A DNA stretch of 64,000 nucleotides from CAVSEK01 sp963726975 (GCA_963726975.1 CAVSEK010000013.1:372001-436000); one strand, 5' to 3'. Shown: positions 16,196-26,367, counted from the first letter of the stretch. Notes: generated by a model not told the origin, from the sequence alone. Made by a program: numbers and translations.

Positions 16196-17997
16196 CCCAG
16201 GCGCTGGCGGGCGTCCGAGGCGGCGCGGGGAGCAGGTGCCGGCGCGACGGGCGCCAGCGGCAGCGGCACGGCCTGCAGCACGAGCACCGCGACGTCGTCG
16301 GCCGAGCTGCCGCCGGACAGCGCGAGCACGTCGTCGAGCAGCGCCTGGGCGAGGTGGTCGGCCGTCGAGCCCGCCCGGGTCGCCAGCGCGCGCTCCAGCC
16401 CGCCCTCGCCCCACAGCCGGTCGCCGTCGCGGGCCTCGGAGATGCCGTCCGTGCTCACGACGAGCGCGTCGCCGGGGCCGAGCAGCACGGTGCACGCGGT
16501 GACGTCGGCCTGCTCCAGCAGCCCGATCGCCGAGCCGGGCTCGCCGACGACCTCGACCCGCCCGTCGGCCCGCAGCAGCAGCGGCTGCGGGTGGCCGCCG
16601 AGGGCCAGCTCGACCGTGGCGCCGGTCGCGGTGGGCCGGACCCGGCCGTGCACCGCGGTCAGGTAGGTCTCGTCCTCCAGCCCGTCGACCACCAGGGCGT
16701 GCAGCCGGGCGAGCGCCGCCGCCGGGCCGGCACCGTCCAGCGCCAGGGTGCGCAGCGTGTAGCGGGCGTGCGCCGTCGTCGCGGCGGCGCCGGCGCCCTT
16801 GCCGCTCACGTCGCCGAGGGTGAACGCCCAGTCCGCGCCCGCCCGGAAGACGTCGTAGAAGTCGCCGCCGATCTCCCGCCCGTCGCCCGCCGGGCGGAAG
16901 CGCGCGGCGAGCGCGAGCCCCGGGGCGGTGGGCAGCGCGGTGGGCCGCAGGCTCGCCGAGAGCTGCTCGGCGACCCGGGCCCGGTCCGAGAGCAGCTCGC
17001 GCAGCCGGCGGTCGAGCTCGGCCCGCTCGGTGACGTCGCGCAGCACGAGCAGCCGGCCCGCCGGGCGTCGCCGGGCGCCCGGCAGCAGGGCGTCGGTCAC
17101 CTCGTAGGTGCGGCGGCTCCCCGAGACGTCGAGCACGACCTCGCCGGTGCCCCCGAGCGCCTCGGCGGGCAGCAGCTCTGCGCCGCGCCGCCCCACGACC
17201 GGGCCGCCGCCGGGCGCGAGGACGGCCCGGGCCGCGGGGTTGGCGTCGGCGACGTGGCCGTACGCGTCGAGCACGAGGACGGCGTCGCCCATCCGGTCGA
17301 CGAGCACGGCGCGGGCGACCGGGGCCAGGCGCAGCAGGCGCTGCGAGAGCAGCCCCCAGACGAGGACCAGGCCGGTGACGGTGAACGCGACCGGGGTGAG
17401 GTCGAGCCGGCCGAACGGGCCGACGGACAGGGCGAAGAGCAGGTTGGCGGCCCACGGCAGCAGCGCGGCGACGGCGAGGGTCCAGCCCTGGAGCCAGTAC
17501 GCCCGCGAGCGCAGCAGCAGCGAGCCGACGAGCAGCCCGGTCGCGGGCAGCAGCAGCAGGTCGGTGTACAGGAGGTGCGCCCAGAACAGCGGGCCGACGG
17601 CCACCTCGGCGGTCAGCGGGTCGCCGCCCGCTGGCAGGTGGCGGACCAGGTCGTGGGTGGTGGGCAGGGCGAGCGCGAGCAGCAGGGCGCCCGGCTCGAC
17701 GAGCAGCAGCGCGACCCGGCGCCGGGTGACGAGGCGTCCGCGCCCGGTCCACCGGGCGATGAAGACCAGCCAGGACGGGGTGAGCAGGCCGATGCCGGCG
17801 TACTTCCCGTCGCCGAGGGCGACGCGCCAGCCCGGGTCGGTCGCCAGGAGCTCGGCGGCGTACGCCGCGTCCCACAGCGCGACGGCGGCCAGCAGGACGG
17901 CGAGCGCCGTGGCGGCGCCGTCGGTGCGCCGGGTCCAGACGAAGGCGGCGGCCAGCCCGGCCGCCGCCGCGCAGACGCCCAGCAGCGCCGCGCTCAC
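16192..17997 (-). CDS. Membrane PAS-SpoIIE (PP2C) serine phosphatase
   Basis: 601 aa. Seven to eight hydrophobic helices (about residues 3-225) resemble the 7TM histidine-kinase sensor module ('DAAYAAELLATDPGWRVALGDGKYAGIGLLTPSWLVFIARWTGR'). A PAS domain follows (about 240-350), then a PP2C-type SpoIIE phosphatase (about 365-580) with 'GGDFYDVF', 'FTLGDVSGKGAGAA', 'GGHPQPLLL' and 'LVVSTDGISEARD', which carry the metal-binding Asp residues. It should dephosphorylate a STAS anti-anti-sigma factor in response to a membrane signal. GTG 17997 is preferred, with AGGAG six bases upstream. Its stop shares CTAG with the GH13 gene. STAS and RsbW-like partners occur elsewhere in this window, but not adjacent. 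Confidence 0.9.
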   Translation of the reverse strand: MSAALLGVCAAAAGLAAAFVWTRRTDGAATALAVLLAAVALWDAAYAAELLATDPGWRVALGDGKYAGIGLLTPSWLVFIARWTGRGRLVTRRRVALLLVEPGALLLALALPTTHDLVRHLPAGGDPLTAEVAVGPLFWAHLLYTDLLLLPATGLLVGSLLLRSRAYWLQGWTLAVAALLPWAANLLFALSVGPFGRLDLTPVAFTVTGLVLVWGLLSQRLLRLAPVARAVLVDRMGDAVLVLDAYGHVADANPAARAVLAPGGGPVVGRRGAELLPAEALGGTGEVVLDVSGSRRTYEVTDALLPGARRRPAGRLLVLRDVTERAELDRRLRELLSDRARVAEQLSASLRPTALPTAPGLALAARFRPAGDGREIGGDFYDVFRAGADWAFTLGDVSGKGAGAAATTAHARYTLRTLALDGAGPAAALARLHALVVDGLEDETYLTAVHGRVRPTATGATVELALGGHPQPLLLRADGRVEVVGEPGSAIGLLEQADVTACTVLLGPGDALVVSTDGISEARDGDRLWGEGGLERALATRAGSTADHLAQALLDDVLALSGGSSADDVAVLVLQAVPLPLAPVAPAPAPRAASDARQRLG

Positions 17998-18080
17998 ACC
18001 GCGCTCCTGACGCTCATGGCCCCACCCGCCGCCCTGGCGGCGACGTGGAGGACGTCGCCGTGTGCGACGAGAGTAGGACG

Positions 18081-18094
18081 CTGCGTGCACGCAG
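18081..18094. promoter_or_regulatory. 14-bp perfect palindrome upstream of the SpoIIE gene
   Basis: CTGCGTGCACGCAG is perfectly self-complementary and lies about 85 bp upstream of the SpoIIE start, in the 108-bp gap after the acetoacetyl-CoA synthetase stop. It is a candidate operator; it could equally be a chance palindrome at this GC content. Confidence 0.3.
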
Positions 18095-18108
18095 GTGGGC
18101 GTTTCCCG

Positions 18109-20100
18109 CTACTCCGTGCGGGTGCTCCTGCGCTCCTGCACGCGGCGGGTCAGCAGCGCGGCGAACTCGGCGACGGCCTCGGGGTCGTCGACGGCCCCGA
18201 GGTTCAGCGCCCGGTCGACCGGGACGCCCTGCGCGATCCGCTTGAGCGGGACCTCGAGCTTCTTGCCCGTCGCGGTGTGCGGCACGGCCCGCACGGCGAC
18301 CACCTCGTCGGGCACGTGCCGGGGGGAGGCGTGCTCCCGCACCGCGGCGCGGACCCGCTCGACCAGGGCGTCGTCGAGCTCGACCCCGTCGGCCAGCCGC
18401 AGGAACAGCGGCAGCCAGTAGCCCCCGTCGGGCTCCTCGACGCCGAGCACCAGCGACTCGGCGACCTCGGGCAGCGCCTCGACGGCGGCGTAGAGGTCGG
18501 CGCTGCCCATCCGCACGCCGTGCCGGTTCAGGGTCGAGTCGGAGCGCCCGTGCACGACGGCGGTCCCCCGCCCGGTGAGGGTCACCCAGTCGCCGTGCCG
18601 CCACACCCCGGGGTAGACGTCGAAGTAGGCGTCGCGGTAGCGGCTGCCGTCGTCGTCGCCCCAGATGCCCAGCGGCATCGACGGCATGGGCTCGGTGACC
18701 ACCAGCTCGCCGACCTCGCCCACCAGGTCGTGGCCCTGCTCGTCCCAGGACGCCGCGGCGATGCCGAGGCCACGGCAGCTCATCTCGCCCTCGGTCACCG
18801 GCAGCCAGGGCGCGTCGCACACCAGCGCGGCAGCGAAGTCGGTGCCGCCGCTGATGACGTGCAGCGCCAGGTCGTCCGACACCTGCTCGTAGAGCCAGCG
18901 GTAGGAGGAGCCGGGCAGCGGTGACCCGGTCACGCCGACCGCCCGCAGCGCCGACAGGTCGTGCTCGCGCCCGGGGTGCAGCCCGGCCTTCTCGCACGCC
19001 AGCAGGTAGCCGGGGCTGGTGCCCAGGCTCGTGAGGCGGTGCTGCTCGGCGAGCTCCACAGCCGGTCGGGCGACGGCCACAGCGGGCTGCCGTCGTAGAG
19101 CACCGCCGTGGCGCCGACCGACAGCGCGGCGACCTGGCTGTTCCACATGATCCAGGAGGTGCTCGTGTACCAGAAGGCCCGGTCGCCCTCGCCGAGGTCG
19201 TACTGCAGCGCCTGCTGCACCAGGCCCATGAGCAGCGCCCCCGCGTGGCCGTGCACCAGCCCCTTGGGCAGCCCGGTGGTCCCGGAGGAGTAGACGACCC
19301 ACAGCGGCGCCTCGGCGTCGAGCTGGGCGTGCTCGGGCTCCTGGGGGTCCGTGACCGCCTCGTCCCAGGTGAGCACCTGCAGCCCCTCGCGCTGCAGCGC
19401 CCGTGCCGAGCACCGGCACGACGACGAGCGCCCGGGCCGTCGGCAGCCCGTCCAGCAGCGTCGCGACCGCCTCGCGGCGGTCGCGCTCCTTGCCGCCGAA
19501 GCGGTAGCCGTCGGCCGCGAGGACGACCACCGGGTCGAGCTGGCCGAACCGGTCGACCGCGCTGGCCGGGCCGATGTCGGGCGCGCAGGTCGACCAGACG
19601 GCGCCGACGCTCGCGCAGCCGAGCATCGCGACGACCGCCTCGACGCCGTTGGGCAGGTAGGCCACGACCCGGTCGCCGGGCCGCACGCCGAGCTCCCGCA
19701 GGGTGCGGCCGAAGGCGCCGACCAGCCCGCGCAGCTCGTCCCACGACACCTCCCGCACCGCGCCGGTCTCGTCGGTCGCCACCAGGGCGGTGCCGGTGCG
19801 CCCCGGCCGCAGCACGTTCTCGGCCAGGTTCAGCCGCGCGCCGGGGAACCACCGGGCACCGGGCATCCGCCGCTGGCCCAGCACCCGCTCGTACGGCGCG
19901 GACGCGAGCACGTCGAAGTGCTCCCACGCGGCGCCCCAGAACTCCTCGAGGTGCTCGACCGACCAGCGCCAGAGCTCCTCGTAGGAGCCGGTGGGCGCCC
20001 CGCAGCGCTCGCGCACCTGCTCGGCGAACCGGGTCAGCCGCGACGCCGCGACCCGCTCCTCGCTCGGGCGCCACAGCACCGCCGCGTCCTGCTCGCTCAC
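18109..20100 (-). CDS. Acetoacetyl-CoA synthetase, two compensating frame changes
   Basis: About 660 aa, matching the family. The N-terminal 'LWRPSEERVAASRLTRFAEQ', 'EEFWGAAWEHFDV' and 'ARWFPGARLNLAENVLRP' cap, the P-loop 'VVYSSGTTGLPKGLVHGH', 'STSWIMWNSQVAAL', 'GDWVTLTGRGTAVVHGRSDSTLNRHGVRMGSADLY' and the catalytic Lys in 'HTATGKKLEVPLKR' identify acetoacetate-CoA ligase rather than acetyl-CoA synthetase. It makes acetoacetyl-CoA from acetoacetate, ATP and CoA, feeding ketone-body or PHB carbon. One-base changes near 19400 and 19060 (TGGGAG read as TGGAG) cancel each other. GTG 20100 starts the conserved 'SEQDAAVLWRP'. It is divergent from the Ada/AlkA gene; the 165 bp between show no other feature. 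Confidence 0.9.
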   Translation of the reverse strand: MSEQDAAVLWRPSEERVAASRLTRFAEQVRERCGAPTGSYEELWRWSVEHLEEFWGAAWEHFDVLASAPYERVLGQRRMPGARWFPGARLNLAENVLRPGRTGTALVATDETGAVREVSWDELRGLVGAFGRTLRELGVRPGDRVVAYLPNGVEAVVAMLGCASVGAVWSTCAPDIGPASAVDRFGQLDPVVVLAADGYRFGGKERDRREAVATLLDGLPTARALVVVPVLGTGAAARGAAGAHLGRGGHGPPGARARPARRRGAAVGRLLLRDHRAAQGAGARPRGGAAHGPGAAGAAVRPRRGRPGLLVHEHLLDHVEQPGRRAVGRRHGGALRRQPAVAVARPAVELAEQHRLTSLGTSPGYLLACEKAGLHPGREHDLSALRAVGVTGSPLPGSSYRWLYEQVSDDLALHVISGGTDFAAALVCDAPWLPVTEGEMSCRGLGIAAASWDEQGHDLVGEVGELVVTEPMPSMPLGIWGDDDGSRYRDAYFDVYPGVWRHGDWVTLTGRGTAVVHGRSDSTLNRHGVRMGSADLYAAVEALPEVAESLVLGVEEPDGGYWLPLFLRLADGVELDDALVERVRAAVREHASPRHVPDEVVAVRAVPHTATGKKLEVPLKRIAQGVPVDRALNLGAVDDPEAVAEFAALLTRRVQERRSTRTE

Positions 20101-20265
20101 GTCGTCCCCGTCCTGCCGCTGTCGTCCCGGGCCTGCCGCCGTCGTGCCCGGGCGTGCCGGTGCGCCGAGCATGCCCGACGGGTCGCGGGGGTCGCGGGCC
20201 GCCCGGCCCACTGCCGTGTCGCGATCCCGCCAGACACCGGCCGGCCGCGGCCGCAGGATGGTCGC

Positions 20266-21730
20266 GTGGACGACGAGCAGCGGTGGCGGGCCGTGCAGGG
20301 GCGCGACCCGCGCTTCGACGGCTGGTTCGTCCTCGCGGTGACGAGCACCGGCATCTACTGCCGGCCGAGCTGCCCGGCCCGGACCCCGAGGCGCGAGAAC
20401 GTGCGCTTCCACCCGTCAGCGCCGCGGCCGCGCAGGCCGCCGGCTTCCGCGCCTGCAAGCGGTGCCGTCCCGACGCCGCCCCCGGCTCGCCCGAGTGGGA
20501 CGGCCGCGCCGACCTGGTCGCCCGGGCCATGCGCCTGATCGCCGACGGCGTCGTCGACCGCGAGGGGGTCGCCGGGCCTGGCCGCGCGCCTCGGCTACAG
20601 CGGCGGCAGGTCGAGCGGGTGCTGCTCGCCGAGCTCGGCGCCGGGCCCCTCGCGCTCGCCCGCGCCGCAGCGCGCCCAGACCGCCCGCGCCCTGCTCGAG
20701 ACGACCGCCCTGCCGATCGCCGACGTCGCCTTCGCGGCCGGGTTCGGCAGCGTCCGCCAGTTCAACGACGTGGTGCGCGAGGTCTTCGCCAGCACGCCCC
20801 GCGAGCTGCGCGCGCGAGCGGCGCCGGCGCCCGGTGGCGGCGTGCTCGCGCTGCGGCTGCCGTACCGCCTGCCGCTGCACCCCGACCAGCTCTTCGGCCA
20901 CCTCGCGGCGACCGCCGTGCCGGGCGTGGAGGAGTGGCGCGACGGTGCCTACCGGCGCACCCTGCGGCTGCCGCACGGGACGGGCGTCGTCGGGCTCGCG
21001 CCGGGCGACGGGCGCGGTGCACTGCCGGCTCCGGCTCACCGACCTGCGCGACCTCGCCCGCCGCCGTCGCGCGCTGCCGGCGGCTGCTCGACCTCGACGC
21101 CGACCCGTTCGCCGTCGACGGTGTGCTGGCCGGCGACGAGGTGCTCGCACCGCTCGTCGCCGCCGTCCCCGGGCGCCGGGTGCCGCGCACGGTCGACGAG
21201 CCGGAGCTGGCGCTGCGGGCCGTGCTCGGGCAGCAGGTGAGCACGGCGGCGGCCCGCACCCACGCCGGGCGGCTCGCGGCGGCCTACGGCGAGCCGGTCG
21301 ACGACCCCGACGGCGGCCTGACCCAGCTGTTCCCGCGCGCCGAGGTCGTCGCGGAGGTGCCCGACGCGGCCCTCGCCCTGCCGACGGCGCGGCGCCGCAC
21401 CCTGCGCGGGCTCGCCGCGGCCCTCGCCGCCGGCGACGGTCGACCTCGCCCCGGGAGCCGACCGCGCCGCGGCCCGCGCGGGGCTGACGGCCCTGCCCGG
21501 GCTCGGGCCCTGGACCGTCGAGACGATCGCCATGCGCGCGCTCGGCGACCCCGACGCGTTCCTGCCCGGCGACCTCGGCGTGCGGCTCGCCGCGCGCGCC
21601 CTCGGCCTGGGCGAGGGACGGGCGCTGGTCGCCCGCTCCGCGCGCTGGGCCCCCTTCCGCGCGTACGCCGTGCAGCACCTGTGGGGCACCGGCGCGCACG
21701 CGGTCAACCGACTGCCGCGGAGGCGACCTG
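20266..21730 (+). CDS. Bifunctional Ada/AlkA alkylation-repair regulator and glycosylase, several frame changes
   Basis: The N-terminus 'RDPRFDGWFVLAVTSTGIYCRPSCPAR' and 'ACKRC' is the Ada zinc/methyl-acceptor domain with its four Cys. An AraC-type HTH follows ('QTARALLETTALPIADVAFAAGFGSVRQFNDVVREVF'). The second half is AlkA: 'ALRAVLGQQVSTAAART' and the helix-hairpin-helix 'LPGLGPWTVETIAMRALGDPDAFLPGDLGV' with the catalytic Asp. It senses methylphosphotriesters and removes 3-methyladenine-type bases. Frame changes lie near 20421, 20575, 20600, 20668, 21015, 21085, 21437 and 21716. GTG 20266 is used because the nearby ATG 20258 is out of frame. It is followed directly by ogt, as in many actinobacterial ada operons. 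Confidence 0.87.
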
Positions 21731-21743
21731 CAGGACCCACGCC

Positions 21744-22212
21744 GTGCTGGCGAGCCCCCTCGGCGCGATCACCGCCGTCGTCCGACGGGCGCGCTCGCCG
21801 CGCTGCACATGCAGCGGCGCCGAGCACTGCCCCGCCGGTGCTGGGCGAGCGCGACGACACCGCGCTGCCGCAGCTGCGCGAGCAGCTCGAGGAGTACTTC
21901 GCCGGCCGACCTGCGCGCGTTCGACGTGCCGCTCGCGCCGGGCGGGACGCCGTTCCAGCGGCGGTCTGGCGGGCGCTGCGGGAGGTGCCGTACGGCAAGA
22001 CCTGCACCTACGCCGAGCTGGCCGCCGCGGTGGGCCGGCCGACGGCGGTGCGCGCGGTCGGTGCGGCCAACGGCCGCAACCCGGTCTGCCTCGTCGTGCC
22101 GTGCCACCGCGTCATCGGCGCCGACGGCAGCCTGACCGGCTACTCCGGCGGGCTGGAGCGCAAGCGGGCGCTGCTCGACCTCGAGTCCGGCGCCGCCCCG
22201 CTGGCCTGCTGA
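21744..22212 (+). CDS. ogt: Methylated-DNA--protein-cysteine methyltransferase (Ogt/MGMT), several frame changes
   Basis: The C-terminal half is intact and diagnostic: 'VWRALREVPYGKTCTYAELAAAVGRPTAVRAVGAANGRNP' and the alkyl-acceptor motif 'VPCHRVIG', ending 'YSGGLERKRALLDLE'. The enzyme removes O6-alkyl groups from guanine by transferring them to its own Cys in PCHRV. Frame changes near 21786, 21836 and 21906 join 'HAVLASPLGAITAV', 'GALAALHMQRR' and 'LRAFDVPLAPGGTPFQ'. The natural start is probably a few codons upstream at about 21729, where the sequence reads TGCAGG and a likely ATGAGG start overlapping the alkA stop has been lost; GTG 21744 is the first intact start. It completes the alkylation-repair pair with the upstream gene. 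Confidence 0.87.
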
Positions 22213-22225
22213 CCCGGCGCGCCGG

Positions 22226-23308
22226 TCAGGGCCGCCGGACGACCGCCCCGCGCAGCACCACGGTGGCGGCGCGCAGCACCTCGAGGTCCTCGCGCGGGTC
22301 GCCGGGCACGACGAGCAGGTCGGCCGGCGTGCCCTCGCCCAGCGCGGGCCGGCCGAGCCACGCCCGCGCCGACCAGCAGGCGGCCGCCAGGGCGGCCACC
22401 GGCGGCAGCCCCGCGGTCGCGAGCTCCAGGACCTCGTCGACGACCAGCCCGTGGGCCAGCGAGCCGCCGGCGTCGGTGCCGGCGTAGAGCGGGACGCCCG
22501 CCTCGTACGCCGTCCGGACGGTGTCGTAGCGCGCCGCGTGCAGGGCGCGCATGTGCTGCGCGTAGACCGGGAACTTCGCCTCGCCGCCGGCGGCGATGGA
22601 CGGGAAGGTCGCGATGTTGACCAGGGTCGGCACGACCGAGACCTGCCGCTCGGCGCAGGCGGCGACGAGCTCGCCGCCGAGCCCGGTCGCGTGCTCGATC
22701 CCGTCCACCCCGGCCGCGAGCAGGTCCGGCAGCGCCTCCTCGCCGAAGACGTGCGCCGTCACCCGTGCGCCGGCGTCGTGCGCCGCGGCGACCGCCGCCT
22801 GCAGCGCGTCGGCGGGCCAGCAGGGCGCGAGGTCGCCGGTGGAGCGGTCGATCCAGTCGCCGACGAGCTTGACCCAGCCGTCGCCGCGCGCGGCCTGGCG
22901 CCGGACCTCGGCGACCAGGTCCTGCGGCTCGACCTCCTCGGCGAAGTCGCGGATGTAGCGCTTCGGCCGGGCGATGTGGCGGCCCGCGCGCACGATGCGC
23001 GGCAGGTCGTCGCGGTCGTCGACCCAGCGGGTGTCGGCGGCCGACCCGGCGTCCCGCAGCAGCAGCGCGCCGGCGTCCCGGTCGACGAGCGCCTGCGCCT
23101 CGCTGGTCGCCCGGTCGACCGCGCCGTGGGCGTCGAGCCCGACGTGGCAGTGCGCGTCGACGAGCCCGGGCAGCACCCAGCCCTCCAGCCGGCCGTCGAC
23201 GTCGCCGCCGGGCCGCTCGAGGGTCAGCCGCCCGTCGACCACCCACGCCTGCCCGACGACCTCCTCAGGTCCGAGCAGCACCGGCCCGGACAGGTGCAGC
23301 ACGCTCAC
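22226..23308 (-). CDS. Amidohydrolase (imidazolonepropionase-like)
   Basis: 360 aa of the metal-dependent amidohydrolase superfamily. The metal-binding HxH is in 'GLVDAHCHVGLD', the carbamylated-Lys candidate is in 'DGWVKLVGDW', further His are in 'RVTAHVFGEEAL' and 'GIEHATGLG', and the catalytic Asp is in 'VPLYAGTDAGGS'. The C-terminal small beta-sandwich ('GTPADLLVVPGDPREDLEVL') is normal. It hydrolyses an unknown amide or ring substrate. GTG 23308 overlaps the stop TGA of the upstream dehydrogenase gene (GTGA), so both are co-translated and may act in the same catabolic step. Length fits the family and no frame breaks are seen. Confidence 0.85.
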   Translation of the reverse strand: MSVLHLSGPVLLGPEEVVGQAWVVDGRLTLERPGGDVDGRLEGWVLPGLVDAHCHVGLDAHGAVDRATSEAQALVDRDAGALLLRDAGSAADTRWVDDRDDLPRIVRAGRHIARPKRYIRDFAEEVEPQDLVAEVRRQAARGDGWVKLVGDWIDRSTGDLAPCWPADALQAAVAAAHDAGARVTAHVFGEEALPDLLAAGVDGIEHATGLGGELVAACAERQVSVVPTLVNIATFPSIAAGGEAKFPVYAQHMRALHAARYDTVRTAYEAGVPLYAGTDAGGSLAHGLVVDEVLELATAGLPPVAALAAACWSARAWLGRPALGEGTPADLLVVPGDPREDLEVLRAATVVLRGAVVRRP

Positions 23309-24351
23309 GGCACCAGCACCGTCTTGATCGCGGTGCGCCCGTCCATGGCGGCGTAGGCGTCGCCGACCCGGTCCAGCGGCAGCTCGAGGTCGAAGACCGG
23401 CGACGGGTCGAGCCGTCCCTCGACGACGGCGGTGACGAGCTCGGGGAGGTACCGCCGGGAGGGGCACACCCCCGCCCGCACGGTGAGGTTGCGGCTGAAG
23501 ACGGGCCGCAGGCCCAGGGTGGGCGTGGTGTGCGGGACGCCCACGGCGCCGATCGACCCGCCGTCGCGGCAGACCCCCAGCGCGGTCTCCCAGGCCTCCG
23601 GGGTGCCGACGGCCTCGACGACCGAGCGCGCGCCGAGCCCGCCGGTGAGCTCGCGGACCGCCTCGACGGCGGCGTCGCCGCGCTCGGCGAGCACGTCGGT
23701 GGCGCCGAAGCGGCGGCCGACCTCCTGCCGGGCGGGGTGGCGCGACAGCAGCACGACCCGCTCGGCGCCGAGCACCTGCTTGGCGGTGAGCACCGCGCAC
23801 AGCCCGACGGCGCCGTCGCCGACGACGACGACGGTGGAGCCCTCCTGCACGTCGGCCATCCGGTTGCCGTGCAGCCCCGTGGCGGTGACGTCGGAGCAGG
23901 ACAGCAGGGCCGGCAGGAGCTCCTCGCCGACCGCCTCGAGCCCGCCGGGCACGGCGACGAGGTTGGCCGCGGCCCACGGCACGCGCACGGCCTCGCCCTG
24001 GCCCCCGTCGAGCCCGGGACCGGCCCAGTACCCGACGTGCGGGCAGGAGGTCCACAGCCCCTCCTGGCAGTACGGGCAGGTGCCGTCGCCGACGCTGAAC
24101 GGCGCCACGACGAGGTCGCCGCGGCGCAGGCCGGTCACCTCGGCGCCGACGTCCTCGACGACCCCGAGGAACTCGTGGCCCAGCCGTGCGCCCTCGGCGC
24201 GCTGGGTGATCCCGCGGTAGCCCCACAGGTCCGAGCCGCACACGCAGCTGCGCAGCACCCTCACGACGGCGTCGGTGGGCTCCTCCACCCTCGGGTCGGG
24301 GACCTCCCCGACGCGGACCTGACCGGGGGCGACGTGCAGCGCGGCTCTCAT
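23305..24351 (-). CDS. Zinc-dependent alcohol dehydrogenase (MDR family)
   Basis: 348 aa. The GroES-like domain carries the catalytic zinc ligands in 'SCVCGSDLWGYRG' and 'ARLGHEFLGVVEDVG', and a structural zinc lobe in 'DGTCPYCQEGLWTSCPHVG'. The Rossmann part has 'VVVVGDGAVGLCAVLTAKQVLGAERVVLL'. It oxidises an alcohol with NAD(P)+; substrate unknown, resembling glutathione-independent formaldehyde/threonine-type dehydrogenases. ATG 24351 gives a full-length protein. Its stop overlaps the amidohydrolase start, and it lies 12 bp downstream of the amylosucrase stop on the same strand, so the three may form one operon. Confidence 0.88.
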   Translation of the reverse strand: MRAALHVAPGQVRVGEVPDPRVEEPTDAVVRVLRSCVCGSDLWGYRGITQRAEGARLGHEFLGVVEDVGAEVTGLRRGDLVVAPFSVGDGTCPYCQEGLWTSCPHVGYWAGPGLDGGQGEAVRVPWAAANLVAVPGGLEAVGEELLPALLSCSDVTATGLHGNRMADVQEGSTVVVVGDGAVGLCAVLTAKQVLGAERVVLLSRHPARQEVGRRFGATDVLAERGDAAVEAVRELTGGLGARSVVEAVGTPEAWETALGVCRDGGSIGAVGVPHTTPTLGLRPVFSRNLTVRAGVCPSRRYLPELVTAVVEGRLDPSPVFDLELPLDRVGDAYAAMDGRTAIKTVLVP

Positions 24352-24363
24352 GCGCCCACCTTC

Positions 24364-26320
24364 TCAGGGGCGGCGCGCCGGCCCGGCCGGGGGCCGCTCG
24401 ACGAGCCAGCGCGCGGCGTACGGCGCCAGCCACAGCGACCCGTCGTCGCCGGGCGCCGCGGCCGACCCGGTGAGGGCGTCCCACGGCTCGACCAGGCCCG
24501 CCTCGCGCACCCGCTCGGCGGGAACGGCCGCCAGTGCGCGGTGACGTTGTAGAGCTCGAGCAGCGGGCCGACCGGGTGGCGGCGCAGCACCGGCAGGACC
24601 CCGGGGTCGGCGAGGTCGAGGCACCTCGCGCGGCGACGGAGGCGTGCAGGTGGGGGAGCCCGGCGCGCACCCGCGCGAGGTGCTGCAGCCCGGCGAAGAC
24701 CCGGGCCGCGGGCGTCCCGGCGTCGTGCCGCAGCGGCGAGGACGTCCGCGGGCAGCCGCGGGCGGTGGGCCCAGCGGTTGTCGCCGGCGTGGCCCGGCTC
24801 GGCCGCCCAGTCGCGGGTCGTCGGGCAGCGCGAGCTCGTCGCCGGACCAGAGCACCGGCACCCCGCCCCAGCCGAGCACGACCGCGTGCGCGAGCAGCGA
24901 CCGCGTCGACGGCCAGGTCGACCTCCTCCGGGCGAGCCGGCAGCGGCCAGGCCGGCCAGGCTGCGCGGCGGTGCCGCTGATCCGCCGGTCGCCGGTCGCG
25001 GGGTTGTCCTGGAAGACCAGCCCGCGGGCCGGCGAGCCGGGGAACCCGCCGCTGTAGAAGTCGGACAGGAACGACCGGTGCGCCGGCCCGGACAGCCCGA
25101 CGGCGGCGGCGTCGCCGTCGTCGATCGCCCAGCCGATGTCGTCGTGGCAGCGCAGGTAGGTGATCCACGCCGTGGTCGCCGGCACCGGCGGCAGCGCCCG
25201 CAGCGCGTGCGCCGCCGAGCACGGCGTCCTGCGCCGCGAGCATCGACCAGACCTGCACCATGAGGCTGTTGTGGTAGGCGAGGTCGCTCACCTTGCCGTG
25301 GTGCGCGCCCGGCCGAGGTAGTGCACGAGGTCCGCGCGGCCCGACGATCGCCTCGGCCTTGAAGGCCACCGCGGGGCAGGCGATCCGGGCCACCGCGCGC
25401 AGCGCCTGGGTGATCGCGTGCACCTCGGGCTGGTTCTGGCAGTTGGTGCCGAGCCGCTTCCACAGGAACGCGATCGCGTCCAGGCGCAGCACCTCGACGC
25501 CGAGCGTTGGCCAGGAACAGCACGATGTCGGCGTACTCCGCGAAGACGTCGGGGTTGGCCCAGTCGACGTCCCACTGGAAGGCGTTGAACGTCGTCCAGA
25601 CCCAGCCGCCGCAGCTCGTCGTCCCAGGTGAAGCTGCCCGGCGCGAAGTCGGGGAAGACCTCCGGCAGCGTCCGCTCGTAGGCGTCGGGCAGCTCGCGGT
25701 CGGGGAAGATGTGGAAGTACGCGCGGTAGCGCGGGTCGCCGGCGCGCGCGGCGACCGCCCACGGGTGCTCGCGGGCGACGTGGTTGAGCACGAGGTCGAG
25801 CACGAGGCTGATCCCCGCCGCGCGCAGGTCGGCCGCCAGCGCGCGCAGGTCGTCGATGGTGCCGAGGTCGGGCCGCACGCTGCGGTAGTCGGACACCGCG
25901 TAGCCGCCGTCGTTGTCGCCCTCGCGGCTGGCGCAGCAGCGGCATGAGGTGCAGGTAGGTGACGCCGAGCTCGCGCAGGTACGGGATCGCGCTCGCGCAC
26001 GCCGGCCAGGTCGCCGGCGAACCGGTCGGCGTACGCCGCGTAGCCGAGCTGGCCCGGCGCCTGCAGCCAGTCCGGTCCCAGCGTGCGCGCCGCTCGTCGA
26101 GCAGGTGGAGCGCGTCGTCCCGGGCGGCGTACGCGCGGGCAGCGGTCTCGACGACGCGGGCCGCGAGCGCCTCCGCGTCGTCGTAGACCTCCGCCAGGCC
26201 TTCCAGCAGGTCCGGCCACCAGCGGTCCAGCCGCAGCGCGAAGGTGGTGCGGCGGTGCGCGGGCAGCGTGCTGAGCAGCCCGGTGACGGCGTCCTGGACC
26301 GGTCGGGGGGCACGTCGCAC
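24364..26320 (-). CDS. Amylosucrase (GH13_4), many frame changes
   Basis: Joining frames gives an amylosucrase of about 640 aa. Diagnostic stretches are 'RWWPDLLEGLAEVYDD', 'YAAYADRFAGDLAGVRE', 'LGVTYLHLMPLL', 'EGDNDGGYAVSDYRSV', 'LVLDLVLNHVAREHPW', 'TFNAFQWDVDWANPDVF', the nucleophile in 'VLRLDAIAFLWKRLGT', the acid/base Glu in 'AFKAEAIVG' and 'YLRCHDDIGWAI'. The enzyme makes alpha-1,4-glucan from sucrose with release of fructose. At least nine one-base frame changes are needed (near 26085, 25990, 25930, 25608, 25505, 25340, 25310, 25220, 24965 and others). GTG 26320 starts 'RRAPRPVQDAVTGLL'. All catalytic residues survive, so the gene is probably functional and the breaks are sequencing errors. 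Confidence 0.87.
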
Positions 26321-26367
26321 CGGGCCACTGTGCCGGACGGCGCGGGAGGGACCGACGGCGGGGACGT

